Origin: Quillaja saponaria
Taxonomy: Eukaryota > Streptophyta > Magnoliopsida > Fabales > Quillajaceae
Direction: 5' to 3'
Assembly: GCA_029379385.1 (NCBI GenBank)
Contig: CM055608.1
Span: forward strand, 20,458,350 to 20,522,349
DNA length: 64,000 bases
The first letter of the stretch is position 1. Every line of letters begins with the position of its first letter. The notes below the pieces were generated by a model that was not told the DNA's origin, did no database searches, and was given only the letters and a program-made list of their open reading frames with translations. Below, in pieces: positions 22,509 to 35,567 of this stretch. The translations under genes were made by a program, and so were the position numbers.

Positions 22509-24640
22509 TGGCAAGCACAAGTATCACACTTGGTGAGGGTCAGTTTTCTTCAATACCTCACCTGTTATATGGTCAAATTTTTGACTATTGGAAGATATAA
22601 ATGAGCATCTTTGTACAAAATATTGATTTTGATGCCTATAATGCAATCAAGTTCAATTATCTCCCAATGGTAAAAAATACTAAAGGAAGATTAATTTCCA
22701 AAGATAGATTAAATGGGATGATAAAGAAATAGAAATGGATAAACTCAATGCTAAACTAATGAAACTCTTGTTTTGTACATTAGATGCAAATGAATTTAAT
22801 ACAGATGTTCTGGTTGTGAATTAGGCAATGAAATTTGGTACGAACTAAATATTGTCATTATACGAGGGTATAACTCATGTAAAAAAGTTCCAAAATAAAT
22901 ATGCTTGTACATGATTATGAAGAGTTTAAAATGAAAGATGATGAAACTATTTTTGAGATGTTTTTGAGATTCACCAACATCATCATTGCACCAAAAATGA
23001 CTTGGAAAAACTTATACAAATGAAGAAATGATGGTGAAAATCCTTAGTTGTCTACCAAAGAGATGGAAGACAAAGAACTCATGAACCTTGAAATCATAAC
23101 TTTAGAAATAAAATGCAAGAAAAAGATGAAGAAGAGGCTAATGAAAACATTAGAAAAGTAAAGTTGTAGACTTCAAAGCTACACCGAAAGACTCTAAAGA
23201 TGTGATGAATCTGCTAAAAAAGATGATGACATGACAATAAACATTAGGAATTTAAAAAGATTCCTTAAGAAAGGGTCATCAAGAAGACCATTTAGAAAGG
23301 ATTATAGTAGAAAAAAGTTCAAAGATGGAAAGAAAGAGCTCTTAGTTGCTTTGAGTTTATGCAACCTAAGCACACGAAGAATTAGTGTCCAAAAAGAAAG
23401 AAATTGAACTCACACTCTAAAAATAAATGGAAAGATACCATGTGAAGTGATCACTTAGACATCTCAAATGAAGACAACTACAAGGAAGAAGAAGTTAATG
23501 TATTTCCTATGACTTCAGCTGACTCATCTACTAGCTATTCAACAATTGCAGATGATCAATTGACAGAATTGATAATTGATGATTAATCAAGTGATCAAGC
23601 AGTTGACGAGGTTTGTTTCAAAGGAAAGGAGGAAGAGTTCTTATGGGTTCTTGACAATGCATGTTTAAGACACGTGACTGGAGAGAATGATAAATTCAAC
23701 TTCCTAAAAACAAGCAATAATGAGTTTGTCACATTTGGAGACAAGAGCAAAGGAAAGATTGAAGAAATATATAACATTGACAATGATAACTATATAGTTG
23801 AACTTGTTTTGTTTGTCAATGGACTCAACACAACTTGTTAAGCATCATTTAGCTTTGTGATACATGCCAAAAAATCATTTTTGAATTAAATTGCTATTAA
23901 GTGGTAAACATTCATGTTGTTAAAGTTTGTGGGACAAAAAAGAAATAATTTATATTTAGTATTTTTAAGTAAGCTTTCAGAAAATACATATTTTACTGCC
24001 ATACATAACTCAATTGAGCTCTAGCATAAAAGATTTGGTCATTCAAGTATGCATACTAAATCTAAACTATAAAGTAAGTTACTAGCCGGCCAAAGATTAA
24101 TTATGATATTGAGAAGTTGTATGATGCATGTCACTTTGAAAAATACATCATAACCTTTTTTAAAAGTAAAAATGTTATTTCAACTTTAAGGTTGCTGGAA
24201 TTATTTTGGTCCTACATAAACTACTAGCACTAATGGAAGCAAATATGCTTTTGTTGTCATAGATGATTACTCCAAATCTACTTGGGGTATTTTTGCTTGC
24301 CCATAAAAGTAATGCGTTCAAAGTTTTCAAAACTTTCTGCAAACGTGTTCAAAATGAAAAATCTTTACTCATTTCAAAATTAGAAGTGATCATGGAAAAG
24401 AATTTGAAAATTCTATATTCAATGATTTTTGTATTGAGAATGATATTGAGCATAATTTTCAGCTCCAAGAGCTATACAACATAATGAAGTAGGTGAAAGG
24501 AAGAACATAACACTTCAAGGGATTGTTAGAACAACGTTAAGTGAAAACTCTCTTCCACACTACTTTTGGGCAGTTGTAAGCACAGACTGCTATTTAAACA
24601 GTTATATCATGTATCATAGCATAAATTTTGAAGCAATGAT
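22509..24640 (+). pseudogene. Sirevirus gag-protease-integrase remains, plus strand
   Basis: Translation in shifting frames gives gag from an ATG at 22509 (MASTSITLGEGQFSS, then DYWK and the FVQNIDFDA block). Next come NMLVHDYEEFKMKDDETIFE near 22890, and a Lys-rich tail. The protease region at 23640-23790 reads VLDNACLRHVTGEND, with the catalytic D-S-G changed to D-N-A. The integrase region at 24180-24580 reads FVVIDDYSKSTW, SDHGKEFEN, ENDIEHNF and SENSLPHYFW. Many stops and frameshifts make it inactive. Recognisable coding ends near 24600-24640, before the part that should lead to RT. RT and RNase H of the same type and strand resume at 41497. Confidence 0.8.
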
Positions 24641-25045
24641 ATTATGCATCAAAGCATGATTGATTTCATAATTTCTTCTTGGACATAAATGTTAAAAGAA
24701 TGTTTTATAGTATCGAATCAATCTGTGAAATGTACTTTTAAGCTTTAGAGCTTAAACCATTAGAACTTGCATAAGATATAAGTATAATATATTCATAGCA
24801 GTAACATAGCTATATTGGTATTTTTAAGCATCAGAGCTTAAAACAATTTAAGCATAAGAGATATTACATCTAAGCCTCAGAGTTAGGAAGTAAGAAGGAT
24901 CTATGCATGAAAGCTCAAGATACTTTAATATGGATAAAACACTATTCAATCACATGCAGTTAAAAGTAAAGCAGTAGAATTATTAATCCTAATTATGCAT
25001 GCCAACAAAAATAAATAAAATAAAATCATTTTTAATTATCCTAGT
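24641..25045. other. Unassigned DNA left of the LINE
   Basis: AT-rich and non-coding. AGAGCTTAAA and CATCAGAG/CCTCAGAG phrases recur (24745, 24830, 24870). It joins 28240 onward once the LINE and one duplication copy are removed. It lies where the 3' LTR of the minus-strand Sirevirus would be expected, but no match to the 5' LTR at 40454-41496 could be recognised by eye. Confidence 0.3.
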
Positions 25046-25063
25046 TATATAGACTAAGAAAAA
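25046..25063 (+). repeat. Left target-site duplication of the RTE LINE (18 bp)
   Basis: TATATAGACTAAGAAAAA is identical to 28222-28239. The LINE occupies exactly the interval between the two copies. Confidence 0.95.
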
Positions 25064-28000
25064 CTCTGCTAGAGGTTACTCTGCCGGTCTCAAGCCCGGA
25101 TAAAGGAGGAGGGTTGATATAGGTTGACGGCCAGCGTAAAACTAGTCAAACCCTATGACGATAAATCCTACCGAATATTCGTTGGGGCATAACCCTCTTA
25201 GTGACGCGCTGCATCGGATCTCGGGTGTAGTGAGAAATGAGCAAGGGTTGGGTTGTCACATCCTTAGTGGCGCGCCACATCGGCGCCCGGGTGTGGTGCA
25301 AAATGAGCAAGGGTTCTCGCATCGAAGGCGGGTGCGGGTAAAGAAGGTAGTCCAGGATAAGATTCGCATAGCTACTTGGAACATAGGGACTCTTACTGGT
25401 AAATTGAGAGAGCTTGTAGATACTATGAGTAGAAGAAGGATTAATATTGCTTGTTTGCAAGAAACTAAGTGGGTAGGAGAAAAGGCTAGAGAGATAGAGA
25501 GAACAGGATTCAAGATGTGGTATACCGGTAAGATTAGAAATAGGAATGGATTGGCGATTATTATAGATGGAAATTTAAAGGACGAGGTTGTTGAAATCAA
25601 GAGGAAAAGTGATAGAATAATTTTAGTGAAATTGATGAAAGACGAGGAGGCATTTAATATCATTAGCGCCTATGCTCCCCAAATAGGATTGGAAGAATCT
25701 ATTAAGAAGGCTTGTGGGGATGATTTAGAGAAGATAGTTCAAGGAGTACCATTAGGTGGGAAATTGTTTATTGGTGCTGATTTGAACGGTCATGTAGGAA
25801 GTACTAACGAGGGTTTTGAGTGCGTACATGAAGGATATGGTTATGGTGTTAGGAATGAGGGTGGAGAGTCTATTTTAGATTTTACAGTTGCGTATGACTT
25901 GATTTTAGCTAACACGTTTTTTAAGAAATGAGAGTCGCACTTAATCACCTTTAGTAGTGGGCTGAATAAGAGCCAAATAGATTTTGTTCTGACTAGAAAG
26001 GTTGATAGAGCAGTTTGTAAGGATTGTAAAGTTTTACTCGGCGAGTGTTTAGTGTCTCAGCATAAACTTATGGTTGTCGATGTTGGCGTTAAGTGGCGGA
26101 AGCAAAAGCATAGAAGTAATAAGTGTATTAAGACTATATAGTAGAATTTGATTGGAGGGAAGATGGCTTTTTTTAAAGATAAAATGTTACAGGGTGATCC
26201 TTGGAGGGTGGAAGGTGAGCCTAACATGATTTGGGATAAGATGACGAGTCGTATCAGGAATACGGCTAGAGAGGTGTTAGGAGAAAGTAGAGGACGTGGA
26301 CCTCTGACTAAGGAGACATGATGGTGGAATGAAGAAGTTCAACAAGCTATTAAAGTTAAAAAAGAGTGTTATAAAAGATTACACAAGTGTAGAAATGAAG
26401 ATAATAATAAATGTTTTAGACAAGCTAGAAAAGATGCTAAGAAAGCAGTTAGGGAAGCTAGAGACAAGGCTTGCGAAGGACTTTACCAAAAGTTAGAGAC
26501 AAAGGATGGAGAGAAAAATATTTATAGGATTGCCAAGCAAAGGGAAAGAAGAACTAAAGACCTAATTTGTATTAAGTGCATTAAGGATGAGGCTAATAGG
26601 GTTTTAGTTAAGGAAGACGAGATTAATGAGAGATGGTGAACTTATTTCGATACTTTATTTAATGAAGAGTCAAGGGGTGATTTTGGAGACCTTGATAAAA
26701 CCTTTGATGATACGAACCGTTGATTTGTTCATCAGATTAGAGCTCAGGAGGTTAAAGAAGCTATGCATAAGATGAAGAATGGTAAGGCATTGGGCCCAGA
26801 TGATATTCCAATTAAAGTTTGGAGATGCCTATGAGATATTGGAGTAACTTGGCTTACAAATCTCTTTAACAAGATTTTAGTAACCAAGAAAATGCCAGAT
26901 GAGTGGAGGAAGGGTACGTTGATCCCTGTTTATAAGAATAAATGAAATATTCAAAGTTGTTCGAATTATTGAGGTATAAAACTTATTAGCCATACAATGA
27001 AACTGTGGGAGAGAGTGATTGAGCATAGGCTTAGGAATGAGACTTTAGTTTCTGAGAATCAATTTGGCTTTATGCTAGGAAAATATACAATGGAGGTTAT
27101 TTTTTTACTTAGGAGATTAATGGAGAAATATAGAGAAAAGAAAAAGGATCTTCACATGGTCTTTATTGATTTAGAAAAAGCGTATGATAAAGTGCCAAGA
27201 CAAGTCTTATGGTGAGTACTCGAGAAGAAAAAGGTCCCAACTAAATATGTAGAAGTTATTAAAGATATGTATGAGGGAGTAATGACTAGGATGCGGACTG
27301 TAGATGGTATGACTGGAGAGTTCCCGATCACGATAGGTGTTCACCAAGGTTCATCCTTAAGTTCTTACCTATTTGCTTTAGTCATCGATGAACTTACCTA
27401 TAATATTCAAGATAGGGCTCCATGGTGCATGTTGTTTGCCGATGATATCGTGTTGGTAGATAAAACTAGGGAATGTTTAAATTCTAAACTAGGAATGTGG
27501 AGGAACGCGTTAGAATCTAAAGGCCTTAGATTGAGTTGGACAAAAACTGAATATATGGAGTGTAATTTCAATGAAACTAAAGGAGGCTCGAATGATATAA
27601 TTTTAGATGGTCAGACAATCCGTACAAAGGATGTGTTTAAGTATTTAGGGTCATTTATATAAAAAGATGGTGTAATTGAGCATGATGTAAACCATAGGAT
27701 TAAGGCAGGGTGGGTGAAGTGGCGAAGTGCTTCGGGAGTTTTATGTGATCCTAAATTTTATAAGTCGGTAGTGAAACCAGCTATGCTGTATGGTACCGAA
27801 TGTTGGGCAGTTAAGAAGCAACATTCGCATAAGATGGGAGTAGCCGAAATGAGAATATTGAGATGGATGACAAGACATACAAGAAAGGATAGAATAAGGA
27901 ATGAGGAGATTCGTAAGAAGGTAGAAGTAGCACCTATTAAGGAGAAAATGAAGGAGAATAGTCTACGTTGGTTTGGACACATCCAACGTCGGCCAATGGA

Positions 28001-28221
28001 CGTAGTAGTTAAGCAAGGTGACTTGGTCCAGGTGCCAGGTGTTAGACGGGGAAAGGGAAGACCGAAACTTACATGGGGGGCAGTCATCGAGAAAGATATG
28101 GCTGTGCTAGGAATTAATGAAAATGTTGTCTTGGATCGATGCGAATGGAGGAAAAGGATTCATATAGCCGACCCCAACTAGTTTGGGATTATAAGGCTTA
28201 GTTGAGTTGAGTTGAGTTGAG
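25064..28221 (+). mobile_element. Full-length RTE-type LINE
   Basis: The 3158-base insertion is bounded by a perfect 18-bp target duplication. It has a GC-richer 5' region (25064-25340), one long coding region, and a 3' end of TTTGGGATTATAAGG followed by a short (TTGAG)n tail instead of poly(A), as in RTE elements. No second open reading frame precedes the endonuclease, also as in RTE. Confidence 0.93.
25155..28181 (+). pseudogene. RTE LINE polyprotein: endonuclease and reverse transcriptase, with nonsense mutations
   Basis: All coding blocks lie in one frame from 25155 to 28181 with no frameshift. Apurinic endonuclease: IRIATWNIGTLTGK, NIACLQETKW, NIISAYAPQ, FIGADLNGHVG and the later SQHKLMVVDV block. 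Reverse transcriptase: [68 protein letters not shown] and the catalytic FADDIVLV, all intact. C-terminal part: MLYGTECW, then RILRWMTRHTRKDRIRNEEI, LRWFGHIQRRP and CEWRKRIH. About eleven premature stops occur (25929, 26139, 26142, 26318, 26636, 26720, 26833, 26943, 26970, 27213, 27660), mostly TGA. The true start may be slightly downstream, since the first 60 codons are 5' region-like. The copy cannot make a full protein. Confidence 0.92.
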
Positions 28222-28239
28222 TATATAGACTAAGAAAAA
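28222..28239 (+). repeat. Right target-site duplication of the RTE LINE (18 bp)
   Basis: It is identical to 25046-25063 and directly follows the (TTGAG)n tail. Confidence 0.95.
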
Positions 28240-28339
28240 ATAAAATTGTTCACCCTTGTTTCAAAGAAGGTGGGATAAGGTTAGTTCTTCTCCTCCTTTA
28301 GCATCATCAAAAAACAAAAATGAAAAAAAAAATATTCAG

Positions 28340-29750
28340 GAAACTTCATTAGAAAATTAAAAGGGTTGGTATTGGGGGTTGTAGTAGACTCATGCAATCT
28401 TCAAGCATCAAGTTTGAACGACACAAGATTACTTTCAATCGGAACTGGTGAGTACTGTATAGTGCCTAGTCTTGACAATATGTATTTAATAACAAGAGTA
28501 ACAGGACTGGAGGTTTCAGCATGGAACTTAGAACCACTGGCAGATGGAGTTAGCTTGACAGGAGCCTTAATACAGTAATAGTCTATATCCATTTTTTTTA
28601 AATTATCAGCATCAAAATATTGAGTTCTGACATCAGTATCCTCATCCTTTAATAGAATTTCAAAAAATTCTAAGATATTTGTGATGATCATTCCATAAGG
28701 CAGGCTACTTTTAGGCATACTACGCTAAGTTCTTATATGGTGTAAGATGACATAAACCAAATTGAATTCAACTATACTAAGCACATGTACAAATTATAAA
28801 AACTTTAGAGTTACTAACCAAGTTATGAGTTACAAAGAGTGATAGCGTGAGAAATAAAATGGTGAAGCACTTTGGCATGCCAGGTAATGACACAATATTT
28901 TTGGTTACATCAACATTCCTAATAACATCGTTTGAAGCACTCATATAGTTAAAACATTTGGTTGTGATTCTCAGTTTGGAAAAATCAATTAGTTTACTAG
29001 AAAAAGGATATTTTGAGGATATAGTAGCAGTTAGAGATATAGGTGTTTCTTTCATATAGACAAAGAGGGTAATAGGGGCTTATTTAGAAATTTCCAGGGG
29101 TCTGAGAAGTTCAGAGTACACAGGCACATCTAAGGAGATAAAGTTGTGCCATCCCATTCCAACAAAGTACTTGTCAAAGGAAATTTTGTGGTCTAGTTAA
29201 AAATCTTGAGTTATTAATCATAGAGGAAATTAAAGTTTAAGCACTAAAAGAATCTTGTTAAGTTTTTTCAAACTTAGCAAGAAAAACTTGGTCGAAGTCT
29301 GCAGATATGGCTTCGGAGATTGCTGGGTTTACTTGTTCTATTACAGTTCTAGCAGCTTTCTTTCCAACTTCAGTAGCATCAATTGTTGGACTCAGAGAGT
29401 CGCTTTATTTCAAAAACTATGCTTTCTCTTCTTGTTCGGCTTCTTCAGTCTCTTCCATAAATCATCCTCAAGCTTTTCAGATTTGGAGCTCTCAAAGGGA
29501 GGTTCTAGAGTTGGAACTCTGGATTTTGGAGATTTCTTTGGTTTCTTCAATTTGGGTGAAATCTTAGGCTTTTTTTAAGGGATGTGGATAAGAAGATGAC
29601 GTTGGTTATTTTTCTTTGGATTTGAATTGTATTGGAGGAGAAGGTGTTTTTTCAAGGTCAATGGAATCCTTTTTTGAAGGCTTAATGTAGCTTTCCTTTT
29701 TGGTTAATTGGTTTTCATACCATAGGTGGAGGCTGCCATTGAAGAAAGGG
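28340..29750 (-). pseudogene. Accessory (env-position) ORF region of the minus-strand Sirevirus
   Basis: Minus-strand frames contain protein-like text in order: a Lys/Pro/Ser-rich start (29580-29440), then DHKISFDKYFVGMGWHNFIS (29195-29136), a VYSELLRPLEIS block, the frame 29055-28777, and the frame 28718-28401 starting MPKSSLPYGMIITNILEFFE. The order, a basic start then a GW..F block, a VT/AHN block and LPYGMIIT, resembles uncharacterised plant-transposon ORFs that I know only by appearance. It lies downstream of RNase H on the same strand, where Sireviruses can carry an env-like ORF. Frames are broken and function is unknown. Confidence 0.45.
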
Positions 29751-30129
29751 CTTCTGTTATAAAGGAAAGGGTTTATGAGGTTGGGTATCGAGAAGTGAGC
29801 GAGAATGACTGGGAAATAGTGTAATTCAAATTCTAGGAGAAGACATAGTTTAAATAAAAGAGTAGAGGGATTGGTGGAATTAAAAATTAGAAAGAATTTT
29901 TTATTTTTGGGGAAGCCTGATTTTGGCGCATTTAATTCAACTTTATTAAGTTAGGTATTTAAATCATAATTTTGAATTCCAAATTTAGTTTAGGAGTTTA
30001 ATCCATAATTATGAATTTCAAAATCAGAGTTCAAGAATAATCCATAATTCGTATATTCTCCATTTAATTTGATGGACCTGCACCTACAAAACAAACACAA
30101 ACACTCATGCCCAGGTATTATCAAAAAAT

Positions 30130-32257
30130 ATATATGATTAAAACAAAATGACACTAAGTTAGAGTGGGTTTGTTTTACCGATCTCGCCTTAATGCATAAA
30201 ATCTATTTTCACTTAATGACTTAGTGAAAATATTGGCCAATTGATTATTTGTTTCAATAAATTCAAGAACTACACATAATCTCTTAAGAAATAATGTCTA
30301 ATTTCAATGTGCTTGGTTCTTGAGTGTTGAACTGGATTCTTGGACAAATTTATAGCATTAGTGTTGTCACATTTGATAAGAATGTGATCAAGTTTTAAAT
30401 TATAGTCCTGAAGCTGTTGTTTCATCCATAGAGCTTGTGCACAACAGCTTTTAGCTACACTATATTCAACTTCTGTTGTAGACAGAGCTACTAAATTCTA
30501 TTTTTTGATATGCCATGAGACTAAGGCTAATCCAAGAAATTGACAAGTACCATTTGTACTTTTTCTTTCAACCTTATAGCCTGAAAAGTCAGCATTTGAG
30601 AATCCTAGCAATTCACATGTACTATGTCTGGGATACCACAATCCTAGGTTCATAGTTCTAATGAAATATCTTAGAATCTGTTGCACCGTAATCAAATGAG
30701 ATTCTCTTGGACTGAATTGAAATTGAGCATAAAGACATACAATAAACATAATGTCGGGTCTATTTACAATAAGATAAAGAAGTGATCTGATCATACCTCA
30801 ATACATCTTCTTATCTACAAGCTTACCTTTTTCATCTTTGTCAAGTTTTGTGGTTGAGTGTATAGGAGTTTTCATTTCTTTAGAGTTATCAATACATCAA
30901 TACCAAACCTTTTGAGAAGATCTCTAGCATACTTTGCTTGGTAAATGAATATTCCTTATTTGGTTTGCTTTATTTGTAATCCGAGAAAGTAATCGAGCTT
31001 TTCCATTATAGTCATCTCAAATTCTCTCTGCATACACTTAGCAAAACCCTTGCACAAACTTTAATTAGTAGATCTGAAGATAATATCATCCACATAGATT
31101 TGTATAATGATAAATTCATTTCCCTTTGATTTTATAAATAATGTTATATCAACTATCCTCTTACAAAATCATTCTTAATTTGAAACTTACTCAACCTTTC
31201 GTACCAACCTTGTGGAGCTTGTTTTAGACCATAAAGAGTTTTGAAAGTTTATAGACATGGTTTGAAAAATCATGCATTTCAAAACCTAAAGTTTGTTCAA
31301 CATAAACTTTCTCCTCAATAAAATCATTTAAAAATGCACTATTTACATCCCTTTAATAAGGTTTAAAATTTATAGAGCAAGCATAAGCAAATATCATAAG
31401 TTAGATTCAAGTCTAGCTACAAGAGCATAAGTTTCATCGAAATCAATCATTTTTCCTTATTATAGCCTTGGACAACTAACCTTGCTTTATTTCTTACCAC
31501 TATGATGTTTCCGTCCATTTTGTTTTTCAATACCAATTTAGTGCCAATGGCTGACCAATTTTCAGATTTAGGAACTAAGTTTCAAATCTTATTTCGTTCA
31601 AACTGGTTCAATCTTTCTTGCATTGCTAGCATCTAGAACTTATCATTTCAATTCAACATCTTCAAAGCACTTTGGTTCTTGTTGAGATAGAAAAGCTAAA
31701 TGGGCATGAGAATTTTTGTATGATAATTCCTTTGGTTGAATTACCAATAATTGATCAATAGGATGATGTCTCACAGTTCTCCAATCTTTAGATTGTTGAG
31801 CTGGTTCTTGACCAGTTTCAACTTTAAATTCTTCTTTTGGAGTTTCCTCTAAAACTTCTTTAGAAGCTTGTTTTTGTATAGATTGTTAAGCTAGTTCTTG
31901 ACCAATAATTTTTTTTTATTTTTTTCAGTCACATTCTGAGTATTGCATTTCTAACATTGGCATTTGCGGCTTTTGCGGCTTTTGCATCATCATTATCATC
32001 AAATTTAATTTGTATAGATTCTTTGACAATAAGAAAAGCTTTGAATATGATATATTAAGGTTTCTGCCTTTACATAGCTCATAGCAAGTCTTCTTGAGAA
32101 TTGGTCTGATCAGCACATAATTCATAATGTAGCATGGTATTGACAACTTCAATTCATAAGGTTTTGGACAAATTATTCTCAATTAATAGTGTCGTTCCCA
32201 TTTTTCGTAAAGATTTATTCTTCCTCTCAACCACACCATTTTGTTTAGCTATTCTTG
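30130..32257 (-). pseudogene. Minus-strand Sirevirus: end of integrase, RT and RNase H
   Basis: Reading right to left: the integrase continuation QNGVVERKNKSLRKMG at 32250-32200, then a PILKKTCYEL and GRNLNISYSK block (frame 32182-31925). Reverse transcriptase follows with an intact IYVDDIIF at 31120-31090 and DYFLGLQIKQ. RNase H starts with MIRSLLYLIVNRPDIMF (frame 30794-30498). It continues through GFSNADFSGYKVERKSTNGT, ALSTTEVEYS, LIKCDNTNAINLSKNP and KHIEIRHYFLRD near 30260. Several frameshifts and stops are present. The left-hand end of the integrase here stops exactly at the border of a gypsy element at 32258. Confidence 0.85.
32253..32257 (+). repeat. Left target duplication TCTTG of the gypsy element
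   Basis: TCTTG at 32253-32257 equals 38111-38115 on the far side of the element. Confidence 0.9.
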
Positions 32258-34609
32258 TGTCACACTTCTCACGGAGGCATGATTGGCCCGAGAATTGGAT
32301 AACCAAACATTTGTAACCTTAACTTTACCATGACTGAATATATTTAAATCTTGAACAATTATATATAAAACCAAGAAACATTTTACAAAATTAAATTAAA
32401 AATATAGACTTGTTATTGAATACATAACATTTTTTTTTAAAATTTGACAAAGGTTCCCCGCAGTGTGGAATATGCTAAAAAATACAACTACATGATCTTG
32501 TTACATGCCACTAAATCACAATGACTATAACACAACACAAAATCAGACATCCCACAGCTCTAGTGTGACTGCAAACTTTCATTCTTGACTTCAAGTGTGA
32601 GATCCTGAAAAATACATTGTCATACTCCATCAGCAGGTCATGAGCTCGTTGAAGCAATATGCTGGAATACTTTTACTAAAAAAATAATAACAGAATAGTG
32701 GTGAATCCTATGGACTCAGTGAGCAAACGATAATATCTTTAGTGCATATTGATTTCAATCTTGGAAATAAAAATCATCTCAGAGAAAAATTCACTTTGTT
32801 GATCCTTATCAACCACAAACAATTTCAAACAAATATAATTTAAATAACTCACTGAAACACTGCACTTGTTTATTTTCCATATAACACATCTATTCAAATA
32901 CACATAATTATTTGGCAACCAAAGTGCACATAATTTACTCACAAAGTTTAAGAATGAGACTCGTCGTTTTGTCTAGACTGTGAAGGTGTCAAATTCTCCT
33001 TGACATGACCTAGAGTTGAAAATCATCAATTCAAATATTGCTTAGTTTATAAATATCATTATCATAATTTCCAATTGAACAACTTAATCAGTAAATCTTA
33101 GTTAATTAAACTTCTCAATTCCACTTATACATATTTGAAATATTAAAATTCAAGCTATCTAAGATTCTTTAAATTTAAAGCATATTAATCTTAATTTACA
33201 TACTTAAGTATTAAACTTTCAATTCTAATAATTATACATATCAATTACTATATATATTCATTGTTAATAACCTTTGATTCATTACTACTAACTCTCCTAA
33301 CTTTCCTAATTAAACTAAAAAGGAATTCCCAACCATTTACTCAAACTAAGAAATTACAATTCTTAAATTAACATATAACTTGATTGAGCTAGGGTTCAAA
33401 GGTAATAAAATTCTAGCATCTATTCCTCTTGTTATAATAGCACCATAAAATCAACATTAGTCCTTAAAACAACTCCTTTTAATGCTTGAATTATGGAGTG
33501 ATTTAAACTCTTTCATTTTTCCAAGTAACTCACGATAAGGAGAGTTTATTGCCCTATTTTTTATTTTATTTTTCTAATTGCCCTATTTCCTCATGAGCCT
33601 AAACCATCTCTCTTTTTAATCTTTTAACAATAAATCAAGAAGAAAAGAAACACTTCAAGGTTCCTGTCTCAAAACAGGGGACAACAACATGAAGATGTGG
33701 CTATCCATAAGCCTTTTCCTTTCATGCCTAAACAGAAAGGTTGAGCTGCCAAAATTGCTCCTTAGTTCCACCTTTTCCACTGCCTGAATATCCCTCTTGG
33801 TTGGCAGCAATTTAAGGTGAAAAGCATGCCAAAATAGGGCATGTCTCTCACCGTCCAACAACCCTTTTCTTTTGTTATACTTGTACACACCCATACACAT
33901 ATAACCCCTTACAAGATAATGAGCAAAACAAAGTGAAAGGAAACGAGCCTACCTTGACCACACAAGAAGACCCATGGTAAGAATAGAGGAGGAGTTACAG
34001 CCAAATTGTAAGGTTGTCACAGCCAGAATTATAGGGAATAAGGGTTTGAAGTGAAGACAGTCTTAGCAAAGTAAAGAGAAGTAAACTTCAAGAGGTTAAT
34101 TGCTAATTTTTCATAACTTTCCAAGAGTTCATGGAGTTGGAAAAAATAGAGGAATCATGGAATTGAGAACAACTTCTATGAAACACTTTGAAGGAAGAGG
34201 AGGTCAGTGACTTAAAGTGGAGTAAGAAAGGTACAAACAAGATTAAAAAAAGAAAAGTTAAAGTGGTACAAAAAGTGAAGATTTTTGTGGTGTATATAAT
34301 TTCTTAAATAATAATTGTATATACCCCACATGTTTATATATTTTTATTCCACTTGGTTTTTCTTGTGATTATTATGATCCACATATATTTAAAGGTGTAT
34401 ATAAAATAAAGTCAAAGAGGATTAAAATCAACATCAATCAAATTCCTAATGTATAATTATTCTTATTTATATACATGTATATATCTATATATCTATATAC
34501 ATGTAAATATTTTATTATTATTCCACTTATATACAAAAATTATATGAAAAATTTTAGGACAATTTATTAATGTATCGGATAACGGAATATTATGTTTTAA
34601 GTTGTAACA
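32258..34609 (-). repeat. 3' LTR of the deleted gypsy element
   Basis: It starts TGTCACACTTCTCACGG and ends TAAGTTGTAACA. It is homologous along its length to 35583-38110, for example the CAACATTAGTCCTTAAAACA block near 33453 and the ACAAGAAGACCCATGGTAAG block near 33961. Non-coding. Confidence 0.93.
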
Positions 34610-34639
34610 GTTTTTCCCTCTTAAAATTTGTCCTGAATT

Positions 34640-35033
34640 TCAAATAGAATGTTACAAACTCTTATTTACTTTAGTCCATAAAATATGAGATTCATTTGGT
34701 AAATATTTTCGAAGCATCGATACATGAAATATTTGATGTACTTGTACTTTATCCAAATCCAGGGGAACAACCTGTACGCCACTGCTCTAACCTTATCCAA
34801 GATCTGAAAAGGTCTAATAAATCTCGGACATAGCTTGCCTTTCCTTACCAAATCTCATGGTCCTCTACTTCAAACTCCAATTGTCTCCGACGATTATCAG
34901 CATACAACTTTTGTCTACTCTGAGCTGTCTGTAACCTGTCACGGATCACTTGTTCCTTTTCTACTACATCTTGTACTAGCTCTGGTCCTAATAACTGATT
35001 CTTACTAGTTTCAAAGTAACTCCAGTTTTTCAT
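34640..35033 (-). pseudogene. Gypsy integrase C-terminal remnant
   Basis: The frame at 35033-34845 contains QLLGPELVQD, VIRDRLQTAQSRQK and YADNRRRQLEFEVEDH. The overlapping frame at 34851-34666 contains GKLCPRFIRPFQIL and VAYRL. These are the conserved blocks between the integrase core and its C-terminal domain in plant Ty3/gypsy elements. A frameshift separates them. They end close to the polypurine tract, as expected for the end of pol. Confidence 0.9.
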
Positions 35034-35567
35034 GTGGTTTCTTGTTTCTTATAATAATACTAAATAATTTTTACTAAAAGAAGTTTACGAACTTGTTTAT
35101 TTACATTCGTCATTGATTACTTCTCACACGTTAAGTTTTTATCCACTTTTAGCTCCTAGACACTGTGGGTTATGGGCCTACCACGCTTCCACTTCGCCAC
35201 TCTAATAATTGGACGTATCTTGAAACTATTATTGCTAAACTAAGTTTTTAACTAAGTCACCCATAATCTTCTATGACCCAAATTTCTTTTCAAAGGCACT
35301 TGAGGATTGGTTAATTCCTTATCAAAGCCAATATTCTATTATTTTACACGATTCACAACACGACCAATATGTCTCATCATGTCTAAATAAACACAAACAA
35401 ATTCCATACTCATTTATCGTATACAGCTAAGGGTAGTATAATAAAGGATCACAACTTAAAGTTTCAGGATGAATTAGAACTCGTCACTAAGTCCATATAC
35501 ACTTTGGGTAACGTACGCAAACGAAGCAACAACATCCTATATTGGTAGTAATGGACCTTTAACTCAA
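35034..35567. other. Non-coding internal part of the gypsy element
   Basis: No gag, protease or RT block is visible. This is the junction zone of a large internal deletion, with leader sequence near the PBS side. Confidence 0.5.

Noticed and set aside
25256..25663. 135-codon minus-strand frame opposite the LINE endonuclease
   Set aside because: It is antisense to clearly conserved endonuclease coding sequence.
29255..29578. Plus-strand Ser/Phe-rich 107- and 86-codon frames
   Set aside because: The opposite strand carries the basic start of the transposon ORF; the plus frames are its complement.
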